Of a stretch of DNA of 64,000 nt, positions 54,347 to 64,000 are shown piece after piece (position 1 is the first letter of the stretch; every line of letters begins with the position of its first letter). A program made the translations under genes and the position numbers. Origin of the DNA: Cepaea nemoralis (lineage: Eukaryota; Mollusca; Gastropoda; Stylommatophora; Helicidae). The DNA lies in contig JACEFZ010028321.1 of NCBI GenBank assembly GCA_014155875.1, positions 186,001 to 250,000 of the forward strand, written 5' to 3'. The notes beneath the pieces were generated by a model. The model did no database searches, was not told where the DNA came from, and worked only from the letters and a program-made list of their open reading frames with translations.

Positions 54347-56291
54347 TTAGTGAGATTTGTGAAATTGATGTTTGGCTTTGAAGATATCATCAATGTTTGG
54401 TTTGGAATTGCTGCATCCAATCAAGAGAATTGCTTTCAAATGTTCATCAGTCAATCTCGTTCGATGTTTTGACTTCACAAACTTCATTTTTTAAAATGTT
54501 TGCTTACATACATAAGTTGTTCCAAACACTGATGCCATACCAGTGGCAAATTTCTTCAGTTTCAGAAGCTCAACATCAGGTAAGCAGTGGTAAAATTCAA
54601 CAAGTTTTTCTTCTCTGTGCTTCTCTTTCAACAAGTCATTTGCTCATAAATCAATGAGCTCCAACTGTAGTTCAGCTGGCACATCATCAAGATTACAATC
54701 AAACAGATTCTGGAACAGAAGAATGTCACTCTCAATTCTGTCAAGATCCGAAAATCTCTCCAAAAAATGCTTCTGCAAGTCACGAATAATATTTTTTTTT
54801 CCAGAAAATCATGGTTTACATCTTCGGCGATTGTAGAGCAAAATACTTTGAAACAGTGAAAATGAGAAAAGATTTCTCCTTCCAGTTGTACTTCAAACAA
54901 TTACAGCTTTCTCCAAAATCCTTTGATGATTCTGTAGAGATTACAGATGAGGTTATCCTGTCCCTGAAGTTTCAAGTTCAGTTCATTCAAGTGGGATGTG
55001 ATGTTGGCCAAAAATGACAACTTTGACAGCCAGGTAGGATCTGACAGCTGTGGATCAGCTCTATATTTTTCAGTGAGGAAAACGTGCATTTCATTTCAGA
55101 GCTTGTAAAAACAAAATAGGACTTTACCGCACCTGAGGCACCTCACTGATGTGTGATAAGGCAAGTCACAGATTTCAGAATCAATTTCTTCAAGAAAAGC
55201 CTGGAACTTACGGTGATCAAATGCATGTCCTTGAATGAAGTTCACAGCAGAAACAATTCGTTTCAGTATACAAGAAATCTCCTTTCCCACAGAGTGCTTG
55301 CTGATGTATGATACAGCATATGAAAAGAGCGCCGGGAATGTGCAAATCTCCCATCATGTTGTGATCTGATCCCACCAGACCCTTCTTCACTCCAGACATG
55401 TTTTTCCCTCCATCAACTGTAACACCTCGAAGCTGATTCCACTGAAGGTTATAGTCTTGCAAAATATTTTGCACTTCCACAAAAATGTCTTTTCCTGTTG
55501 TTCCATGTATGCTGCAAATGGATGCCAACTCTTCCATTATCTGAAAGTTCAAATTTATACCACGAATGAACACGAGAAGTGGTGACGTGCTCGAGAGATC
55601 AGTAGACTTATCCAGCGCCAGAGAATACCACAACAAGTTCCTAGCTTTCGCACATATCTGTAGCACTATTTTCTCTCCTGGTTCTTCTGTTCTCTGCATG
55701 ACTGAAACTTGCCTGAAAGGCTGATAGTTCCAAACAAATCGGCTTTCTCTAGGACACAAGTCATTTGCTGCTTCCATAATACACTCTTTGATGAAGCTGC
55801 CATCAGTTAACCGTTTTCGTCGTTCCTTCCAATAACCTTCAGTGGAATCAACTTCGAGGTGTTACAGTTGATGGAGGGAAAAACATGGCTGGAGTGAAGA
55901 AGGGTCTGGTGGGATCAGATCACGACACGATGCACTATTTCTTATGATAATATGCATTATATATGATAATAATCTTATGCACTATTTTGTAACTTGTACG
56001 GGTGACAGATTCATTTTCAGCAAACTTTCTTATGAAGAGATTACTTTGTGTTTCTAAACCATGTTTCATGGACTCATATTTCTCAGAGCGTAACTTTCCA
56101 GAAAACTTTGAATATGTTGATAGATATTTTGTTTCAAAGTGACGCCGAAAATTGTACTTTTTCAAAACGGCAACACTGCATATAATGCTGCTGGTTTTCT
56201 GGTCCTTTGTTTCCACAGAGAAGTACTTTATTCCCCATTCTTCATTGAAAATGCAACACTCGGTGTCCACTTTTCTTTTCTTAGTAGCCAT
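54347..56291 (-). pseudogene. hAT transposase, multiply broken
   Basis: Starts MATKKRKVDTE at 56291. A BED-finger-like region (KYNFRRHFETKY) has lost some ligands. The core at 55777-55217 has WYSLALDKSTDLSSTSPLLVFIRG (first acidic region) and LRGVTVDGGKNMSGVKKGL. The next frames carry FQAFLEEIDSEICDLPYHT, LSKLSFLANITSHLNELNL and, near 54350-54560, VFGTTYVCKQTF plus KSKHRTRLTDEHL, the dimerisation region. Several frame changes and an inverted duplication at 55834-55931 disrupt it. Family: GTF2IRD2/ZBED-related hAT. Confidence 0.8.
55834..55931 (+). repeat. Inverted duplicate of a transposase segment
   Basis: On the + strand it reads LRGVTVDGGKNMAGVKKGL, about 98 bp nearly identical to the reverse complement of 55352-55450. 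It sits inside the transposase gene in the wrong orientation, where the reading should pass to RLTDGSFIKEC. Confidence 0.88.
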
Positions 56292-56491
56292 AATGACGGG
56301 TAAAAAAAGACATTGAATTAGAAACATAATTAAAATCCTATTGAAACACAAGAAAAGCAGAAGTTACTGGTGAAAGTATGGCTCACCAAAGGTACATATA
56401 AAGTTTATAGGTACCTTTGGTAATAGAATATATCGCATAATAATGTTTGCAAAATACATAAATAGGGCCGGCCTACACAAACGGTCTAGAG

Positions 56492-56660
56492 TAGTGTTTT
56501 TCAACCGGGGCTCCGCGAGTGGCAGCCATGGGTTCTGCCGAAAGCCCATCTGGTTTATTACAGAAAGTAGGACAGACACTTGGATCATCGCACAGAGTTC
56601 TCTGAGCAAAGTAAACATTTGCGTAAGGATCTGCTCCAGCAGAAAGGTTGAAAAAAACTG
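56492..56660. mobile_element. Second type of hAT-like MITE (169 bp), nested in the hAT transposon
   Basis: Left end TAGTGTTTTTCAACC and right end GGTTGAAAAAAACTG form inverted repeats. The flanks GTCTAGAG and GCCTAGAG are an 8-bp TSD with one change. Non-coding. Confidence 0.82.
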
Positions 56661-57497
56661 GCCTAGAGACCAGCTCAATTAACACCTTGACCGGGGAATT
56701 TTTCATAACACAAGGCTTTTATGGCAGTTTTATGCTATGTTTGCTACTTTATTGCCTCTATTCACACTTGCACTTCACTTACCTATCATTGTCAAACAAA
56801 GAAATCCTTGTTACATACCTATGAAATGGATAAAAGGCAAAAAAGAAGTAAATATTTCTAAATATTTCTGGAGCGTCGGATCTGTGTTGATAGCTGGACG
56901 CATCTGGGGGAGGGAAAGATGCATGTTTGTGTGTGTTGCATTGGAAACCATGGTAACTTCAGAGTGTAGGCGGAGCTACCACAAGCTGGGGAAGGACTTG
57001 GGAACGCGCGAAATAAGCAAACATTACAATAAACAAGAACATCTAGATACAATAATTTAAAATTGAAAATAATAAATTTAAGGCACATAGCAGCCAGGAG
57101 GTCTCTGCACATGTAGTGATCTCGTAATATTCTAAACATAATATTTAAATTTAAATTGTATCACAACGTCTTGTGTTCCATACATTTTTTCAAGCAAATT
57201 CGAGTACCATCGGTGGGCCTGATGAACTGACATCATGGGTTGGATCCGGCCGTAGTTTGAGTGACCCCTGGGCTAGACCCATATTTTTATAGTGCAAGAT
57301 TACTGTTGTAGGACAGTAGTTTCTTTATCCACCTTGCAGGGAAGTATATAATACACATAAATACACACATCTTGAAAGGATAGGTAAACAAAACAGATAG
57401 TTAATAAGTTAAGGTTGATGAAGTTTTATTGTATTTAACTTGAATGTTATACATGTTTTTATTTTGTAGTTATAATACTGATGATTTGCTCTCTCAG

Positions 57498-57691
57498 GCA
57501 GGATTGTGAATGTGACCAGTGTGAAAGGACTGCTTGCCATTCCCAGCTGTGCTGCCTACACTGTGGCCAAGTTTGGCGGAGAAGCTTTTTCAGAGACTCT
57601 TTATCAAGAGATGAATCAATATGGCGTAACAGTCAGCATCATTGAGCCATGCAATTATGGAGGCGCAACTGGTTGTTTAAATGAAGCAGCT
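57498..57691 (+). CDS. SDR exon with the catalytic Ser-Tyr-Lys
   Basis: Acceptor ...CTCTCAG, donor GTAAGT. It encodes GRIVNVTSVKGLLAIPSCAA then YTVAKFGGEAFSETLYQEM: the catalytic YxxxK, with the catalytic serine 13 residues before the tyrosine, and then the strand VSIIEPCNYGG. It enters in phase 1 and leaves in phase 0. All active-site residues are intact, so the gene is probably functional. Confidence 0.93.
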
Positions 57692-58235
57692 GTAAGTAGT
57701 TTATTACTGAGTACCTCCTCCTCCTGTGGTAACATAACATATGCATTTCATAATCATCAGTATGTCATCAAGGCTTATTAAAAAGGAGTTTAAAGGCACC
57801 TGGTTTTATTATGTTTTTCTGTTTCTTTCTGCACAGAACTGCATGCCAAAAGCATCAAATGGAGCATGAATACCGTAGCTACAGAAGCAACCCAGAGGGA
57901 TCTCTGAAAAAATTGCTTTTGTGAACCAAATGACAGAGTCGGGAAATGAACAGTGCGAGGCATGAAACTTGACTACTATGCCATGGTGACACCCTGTGAA
58001 TTACATATATGGTTGAATAAAAGTAAAGTAGTTATGAAGCCATAAAGTATCACAGCAAACAGTTGACCAGTTTACTTGCACAGCTGAGGAATATGATCTG
58101 ACTATTGTTTTCCCAGAGAAACCAGCTGTCAGTACTCGCTTATTGTACCTATATATCACCACAAATGGAGGATCTACAAGGTGTTTGCCTATGTGGACTA
58201 CTCATTCAGTTAGATCAAGTGAGAATTTCTGTCAG
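57692..58235 (+). other. SDR intron, no supported gene
   Basis: Unremarkable sequence up to the insertion site of the RTE-like copy at 58248. Confidence 0.5.
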
Positions 58236-58247
58236 TGATGGCTTATT

Positions 58248-58963
58248 ATGGGGTTAGAATTAAATTGTAAAAAGACTCAGGTTATGGTCGTCAGTAGAAA
58301 GAAAGAAGTGCCACAATGTAATATATGAGTAAATGGAAATATTCTTCAACAAGTGAATCGGTACAATTATCTTGGAACAGTTATAACATCTGATGGGAGA
58401 TGCCTTGAAGAGATTAGAACAGAAGATTAGAAGAGATTTCGCCATGGCGAAAGTAGCCTTTAGCAAGATGAAAAACATTCTGACCAATAAAAAGATGTCA
58501 ATTGAAACGAGAAAAAGAGTGTTGAGGGGATACATAGAGCCTGTTCTTTTGTATGGATGTGAAACTTGGACAATGAGCAGTCAAGCTGAAAAGCATCTGA
58601 TGGCTGCAGAAATGTGGTTTCTGAGGAAAATGCAAAGAATACCATGGACAGACAGAAAAACCAATGACCAAGTACTACAGGAGACAAATGAACATCGTAG
58701 ACTGATTAGAGAAATTAGACGTAGACAGTCAAAATTTTTTGGACATGTTATGAGAAGAAATGGGTTGGAGAACTTAGTGACAACTGGCAAGATCGAGGGG
58801 AACAGACCAAGAGGAAGACTGAGAGGAAAATACCTGGATGGCTTGGCCACATGGCATGGACGAGACAGGAACACTGAGCTGATCCACGACACTGGTGATC
58901 GAGTGAAATGGCGAGTCATGACCGCCCACGCTTTCCGGCATGGCACATGATTGATTGATTGAT
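58248..58963 (+). mobile_element. 5'-truncated RTE-like retrotransposon copy with (GATT)n tail
   Basis: TSD TGATGGCTTATT (58236-58247 and 58964-58975, perfect). It encodes only the region after the RT core: LLYGCETWTMSSQAEKHLM, KFFGHVMRRNGLE, RPRGRLRGKYLD and AHAFRHGT at 58393-58950 (185 codons), then ends in (GATT)n. Lacks RT catalytic motifs, so inactive. Confidence 0.9.
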
Positions 58964-59119
58964 TGATGGCTTATTCTGATGGGAAATATCTAATAGCTGC
59001 AGATTTTAAGTGCTCAATCAAACAAATGGGAAAATGTTACATAAAATAGGGAATTGCACTTAGCCTAGAATCATTCAGCACCAGCCTGATTTCAACGGTG
59101 GCCATGCTATTGACTAGAT

Positions 59120-60141
59120 CAGGGGTCACCAAACTATGGCCTGCGGGCCGGATCCGGCCAGTGACATCATTTCATCCGGCCCGCCGACGGTGCTCGAACT
59201 TGCTTGATATAACGTATGAAACACGAGACATTGTGATACAATTTAAATGTAAATATGTTTAAAATAATACGGGAACTTCACATGTGCGGAGACCTCCTAG
59301 CTACTCTAGGCTGTTTATTTAGGCCAGCCTTATTTATATATTTTGCAAACCTTATTATGAGATATATTCTATTATCAAATGAAGTCGCCTGCCGCAGCTC
59401 TAAAAGAGTATGGAGTAGCATATATTGTGATAGGGGTTTTAGTTTGTGGAGTGGGACAGATAGAACCACAAAATTAGATTTTTAAGAGCATGCATCTGTC
59501 CCATTGCAACGTACGCCTGTGAGACCTGGATACTTACTAAACAAGCTGAACAGTCGCATAAAATGCCTTTGAATATAATGTCATAGGCGATTTCTAAGAA
59601 TTTATGGGATAAAGAAAAGAACAAATGCATCTATACTTCAAGAGCTGAATAATTAGCTATTAAAGACGATAAAACAAAGACAATTGAAATATTGTGGTCT
59701 CTTGAAACGTCACGAAAGTTTGGAGAGAACAATAATGGAGGGATATATGCCTGTGAAGAGAGGAAGAGGAAGGCCAAAGAGAAGATGGGTGCAGGATGTG
59801 GCGGATGATCTCCAGATGGGTGTATCTGAAGCGGGGCATCTTGCTTATGATCGAAAGGTATTCCGGAAGGTTGTTATGGGAGCGAGGTTCTGCAAAGGAC
59901 ATGCTACTGAATGATTGACCTTTGTTCCATCTTGTTGTCTGATAATTGCTAGTGTTGTGTATCAGGCTACAGTTACTGTGTTGGATGATTACCCCTGGTG
60001 TGTATACGGGATTACGAACAGCGTCCGTATGACCTTTGCCACGGATACCGATGCAAGTATTGTATAGAATGACTATCCGGCCCGCGCTCGTCATTTTTGT
60101 CAGTTATCCGGCTCGCCGTGAAAAAAGTTTGGTGACCCCTG
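59120..60141. mobile_element. Non-autonomous hAT derivative (1022 bp) carrying other repeats
   Basis: TIRs CAGGGGTCACCAAACT and AGTTTGGTGACCCCTG; perfect TSD GACTAGAT (59112-59119, 60142-60149). The left 280 bp match, inverted, the right end of the hAT at 54040-57270, and the right 75 bp match that element's left end. The interior holds an RTE-like 3' fragment (59446-59915) and a scrap of family A SINE (about 59985-60060). Confidence 0.92.
59446..59915 (+). pseudogene. RTE-like 3' fragment inside the hAT derivative
   Basis: Matches the end of the copy at 52470-53000: WSGTDRTTK, KRHESLERTIMEGYMP, KRGRGRPKRRWVQDVADDLQ (first 20 shown) and FCKGHATE, with several frameshifts and stops at 59480-59680. 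No RT core. Confidence 0.88.
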
Positions 60142-60149
60142 GACTAGAT

Positions 60150-60937
60150 CTTGGGACTCTGATTTTCAGTATATTGATGCCCCACCTGAAGTAGCGAATG
60201 GGTACTCACCAGAGTAATCATAATTTCTGATTCTGACTCCATTGTGTCAAGTTATAATTGGACATATATGGCAAGAGTGGTTACTGAACATAGACACTTC
60301 TTTCTTATGACTTAATGGATATGCTGTTGGTGTCATGCTGGAATGTGTAGCAGCAAGCTTGCAGATCTTTTGGCTGTCAAGAGTACCAGTTCTTGAAACA
60401 CTCATGATTGGCATATTGTGAAGACATATCTATGAACAAATCTATTTCAATATACAATAACAGGTATTTAAGGGTTCTTGACTTTTGGATTTAAATGTCA
60501 TTCCATCAAGGAAGGGTGTATAAAGGGATGTATTTATTACCAGATTGTGACTGGAATGATTAGCATCTTCAATTGTCATTTTCTCAGGGATATGGAACTT
60601 CTGTTGGTTTGCCTGGAGTACCATGTCCATTTTTAAAACCAATAACTTTTACAAGCAATGATGAGCCATTCGGTTTATAGAAATCATTTAGTTGTAAATT
60701 GATTTAAATTTGTTTTATAGGACTATCTTTGTGTATAAATATATATTTACTTGGTTTATGGAGACAATCTTTCAATATCAATCAGTTTTATTTGATATGC
60801 AAGAATCATTTTTCATTACTGAATAAATTGTATTTGATTTTTAAGATATCTTCATTATATAAATCAGTGTTTTAAATGTGAATACCGATCATATTTTATA
60901 AAAACAATCATTTGTATGTCATTATACTCTGCTGCAG
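60150..60937 (+). other. SDR intron, AT-rich, no repeat recognised
   Basis: Ends with acceptor GCTGCAG at 60937. Confidence 0.5.
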
Positions 60938-61024
60938 TTGAAAAGAATCAAGGTGGACTTTGATGACATGTGGAGGGAAGCCAGCGAAGATGTCAAAGAA
61001 TTTTACGGCCCAGCTCATTTAGCG
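60938..61024 (+). CDS. SDR exon, region after the active site
   Basis: Acceptor CTGCTGCAG, donor GTGAGA. 87 nt in phase 0 encoding MWREASEDVKEFYGPAHLA at its end, equivalent to the W/..ASPEVKEAYG segment of SDR9C members. At least one further exon must follow beyond the window. Confidence 0.85.
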
Positions 61025-61061
61025 GTGAGATGTCAGATATATTCTTCTAACATTAGGTGCC

Positions 61062-61215
61062 ATGCGTAGCATAGTGGCTAGATTCTGGCGCACCGGTCTT
61101 GGTTTGATCTGCATCAGAGTGGATTCAAATTTTAAAAATGTAACCTGGGCTCCTTGGTTGACCCAGCCTAAAATGGACACCAAGAGATGTCTTGAAGTAA
61201 ACACAGTTACCATGA
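61062..61215 (+). mobile_element. tRNA-derived SINE (family B), copy 2
   Basis: GTAGCATAGTGGCTAGATTC (box A), TTGGTTTGATCTGC (box B), and the shared tail GTTGACCCAGCCTAAAATGG, ACACCAAGAGATGTCTTG. Its 3' end fades into the 41-bp satellite. Confidence 0.8.
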
Positions 61216-62277
61216 CACTGACCACAGCAATCATGGACCACAGCAACCACTGACCACAGAAACCACTGACCATAGTAACCACAGAAACCACTGACCACAA
61301 CAACCACTGACCACAGCAACCACAGAAAACCACTGACCACAACAACCACCGACCATAGCAACCACAGAAACCACTGACCACAACAACCACCGACCATAGC
61401 AACCACTGACCACAACAACCACCGACCATAGCAACCACAGAAACCACTGACCACAACAACCACCGACCATAGCAACCACAGAAACCACTGACCACAACAA
61501 CCACCAACCATAGCAACCACAGAAACCACTGACCACAACACCCACTGACCATAGCAACCACAGAAACCACTGACCACAACAACCACCGACCATAGCAACC
61601 ACAGAAACCACTGACCACAACAACCACCGACCATAGCAACCACAGAAACCACTGACCACAACAACCACCCGACCATAGCAACCACAGAAACCACCTGACC
61701 ACAACAACCACCGACCATAGCAACCACAGAAACCACTGACCACAACAACCACAGACCATAGCAACCACAGAAACCACTGACCACAACAACCACCGACCAT
61801 AGCAACCACAGAAACCACTGACCACAACAACCACCGACCATAGCAACCACAGAAACCACTGACCACAACAACCACCGACCATAGCAACCACAGAAACCAC
61901 TGACCACAACAACCACCGACCATAGCAACCACAGAAACCACTGACCACAACAACCACCGACCATAGCAACCACAGAAACCACTGACCACAACAACCACTG
62001 ACCACAACAACCACCGACCATAGCAACCACAGAAACCACTGACCACAACAACCACCGACCATAGCAACCACAGAAACCACTGACCACAACAACCACCGAC
62101 CACAGCAACCACAGAAACCACTGACCACAACAACCACTGACCATAGCAACCACAGAAACCACTGACCACAACAACCACCGACCACAGCAACCACAGAAAC
62201 CACTGACCACAACAACCACCGACCATAGCAACCACAGAAACCACTGACCACAACAACCACCGACCACAGCAACCACT
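61216..62277. repeat. 41-bp satellite, about 26 copies
   Basis: Unit GACCATAGCAACCACAGAAA + CCACTGACCACAACAACCACC, with a few short units lacking the middle and some with an extra C. Long open frames on the minus strand in three phases arise because the unit has few stops and are not genes. Confidence 0.97.
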
Positions 62278-62520
62278 GATTGGTCTATAAACTGTGACTC
62301 CAGCAACATGTGTCCAGTGTGTCTTAAGGCGTCCTTGACTTTTAACACTCCTGTCACTAATCAGTTTTTGTGTTGAAACAAAAGTTCATTGCAAACCCAA
62401 GAAATGTACCATTTTGCTCTGGATAATAATTTGATACATATTCTAAATTTATGTGACATTGCTCTCAATGTAAAGATAATATTTAGCTATTGAAATTATG
62501 AAATATTAGTCAGATCTAAT

Positions 62521-62830
62521 TGGTGGTGGTGGTGGTTTTTTTGTTTTTTTTTTCACTCTCTCACTTTGAACACAAGCGTAGTCCATACATACTATAGTAG
62601 TGATGGACTGAATTTTGCGCATGGATTAGCTTTTGCTATTAACAGTGTCCCTCGCCATCAGGCAAACCCACTCCCACTTCAGAGGTACTTATGATTACGT
62701 CCCAAGTCAAGGATGACAGGTCAACATTTTAGTCCAGCTGTCCGGTGTAGGGGTTGAACCCCTTACCTCGTCGTCAGCACAACAGATTTTTAAGAATACG
62801 CGTTCTTACCCATTCGACCATGCTGACATG
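62521..62830 (-). mobile_element. tRNA-derived SINE (family C), copy 2
   Basis: The reverse complement begins GTCAGCATGGTCGAATGGGT (box A), then GGGGTTCAACCCCTACACC (box B). The body has CATCAGGCAAACCCACTCCC on the + strand, and a T-rich 3' end near 62540. Better preserved than 15800-16080. Confidence 0.82.
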
Positions 62831-64000
62831 CATTGGTTATGTAATCCATCAGCTTGTTATATATGGCTATATTAGCAAGAGACCTTTCTAGGCCTATAAA
62901 TGGCCAAGTTAGCAAGAAATAGTATTCAGCTACTAAAATAATCTATTATAGAAAAGACCTAAACAAGAAAGATGAAGAATTAGTTTTCATTAAAACACCA
63001 TGAACACAAGAGTAGGTAAACACATTTCAAGTCCAGTCAGAGTTAGAACACATGAATGGTGAGTGATCTAATACAATTATTGTAAAATCCCAAGTAAAGT
63101 GCACAGTATCTATTGGACTAATTTTGAGCTTGAGTTTTGTGCTGCAACATACATTATTAGATATGCATCTTCAGTTAAAGGTAAGATTAGTTAATTGGAT
63201 GCCTAAACTTTGCTATAAAGTGCAGTAGTTTAGCTGTCCAAATATTGTTTCTTTATGTACATAATGATTCTTAAACAAATAGGGAAACAAGAGTAGGACT
63301 GGTGTTACCAATAGCACAATTTCATGCCAACTATTTGAAACTAATTACATTATTAACTGCAGAACTGGTAAACTTTTGACCTACATAATAGCTGAGGTAC
63401 TGGTATATAAACACAGAAATTACCGATTGAGTTCAATGACCCTACACTTATCTATAAATAGGAGTGGAAATTTCATGGATCAAAACTTGTAAATTCTGAA
63501 ATTAATTTCACTTACTAACATAAAAACAGCTGTCTGCAATATTTTAACTTCATTACCTGTGTTTGTGAGTTAAGGCTGAGCACTATACTTGTGAAATTCA
63601 ATTTTACCTTCACATCTGACTACCAGTAAAGCCTGCACACTATACTCCTGTTCACATTGTAGTCAGTTTTATATTTACTCAGCAGATTAAGATTGGTTTT
63701 CTTCTGCCTTATCTCTCATTGGGGCATAGAACCCTAATGAACTCACTCCAAGCTGTCCCATCCTCAGCTGGCCCATGTAGCTACTCCATGTACTCCAAAT
63801 ATTGTTCATTTCTATCTACTTAAATTTTCATGTTTAAAAAAATAATTTTATGGTCTTCCTTGATTTCCTTTGTGTCATTCTCAAGTTTTCTTAATTTATG
63901 TTCTACCATTGCCAGTATGTTTCTCCACTTCTTTATTCATTGGTGTTTGTCTAGTTCTCTCCATGAGCTTCATAGTTTTAGTTCTTTCACACTAATTTAG
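62831..64000 (+). other. SDR intron or 3' flank, no supported gene
   Basis: AT-rich; no exon with a convincing SDR C-terminus was found. The segment 63709-63860 is the second copy of the dispersed repeat at 37366-37510. Confidence 0.45.

Larger units (their letters stand above)
54040..57270. mobile_element. hAT transposon (3231 bp) with decayed transposase
   Basis: TIRs CAGGGGTCACGAAAC and GTTTGAGTGACCCCTG; perfect TSD GGCTAGAC (54032-54039 and 57271-57278). It carries a GTF2IRD2/ZBED-like hAT transposase on the minus strand and a nested MITE. The subterminal regions are shared with the derivative at 59120-60141 in opposite orientation. Confidence 0.92.

Noticed and set aside
61019..62357. 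Overlapping 341-417-codon minus-strand frames rich in Val, Gly, Cys and Trp
   Set aside because: The 41-bp satellite unit lacks stops in several frames and generates the same peptide repeatedly; not a gene.

Overview
The window looks like intronic and intergenic DNA of an invertebrate animal, most likely a lophotrochozoan such as a gastropod mollusc. This rests on repeat composition and on a spliced animal gene; the species itself cannot be read from the sequence. The only host gene I can support is a short-chain dehydrogenase/reductase of the RDH/HSD17B6/BDH1 type (SDR9C-like) on the + strand. Four of its exons lie at 28215-28415, 36989-37141, 57498-57691 and 60938-61024. The first and last exons are outside the window or not recognised. 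Its introns are very long (8.6, 20.4 and 3.2 kb) and packed with nested transposons.

Layout. 1-2.9 kb: degenerate Ty3/gypsy element (- strand) broken by a hAT-like MITE. 3-16 kb: MITE copies, tRNA-derived SINEs, minisatellites and a 1.1-kb TCTCTCTA array. 16-19.5 kb: RTE-like retrotransposon with a CR1/Jockey-like element inserted in its 3' coding end. 19.5-21 kb: old copy of a ribozyme-headed family. 22280-27261: complete non-LTR retrotransposon with perfect 14-bp target-site duplications (TSDs) and an intact 1283-aa endonuclease-RT-RNase H ORF. 29-36.3 kb: 38-bp satellite split by two retrotransposons. 38831-48343: complete Ty3/gypsy element with near-identical 611-bp LTRs and the rare protease-integrase-RT-RNase H order (Gmr1-like), sitting inside a SINE. 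49.5-52.2 kb: Mutator-like transposase remnant. 52.4-53.8 kb: RTE-like remnant. 54040-57270 and 59120-60141: a hAT element and a deletion derivative. 61.2-62.3 kb: 41-bp satellite.

Most notable: (1) the complete non-LTR element begins exactly at a sequence that folds like an HDV-type self-cleaving ribozyme (P1, P2, 3-bp P3 with 7-nt L3, P4, J4/2). Two further copies in the window keep the fold, with covarying stems, so the same head and (GAA)n tail are shared by an autonomous element and non-autonomous relatives. (2) Two divergent integrase-first (Gmr1-like) elements occur, both with a SCAN-like Gag. (3) All six hAT-type 8-bp TSDs read here have TA at their centre (nnnTAnnn), as in the Buster group of hAT transposons.
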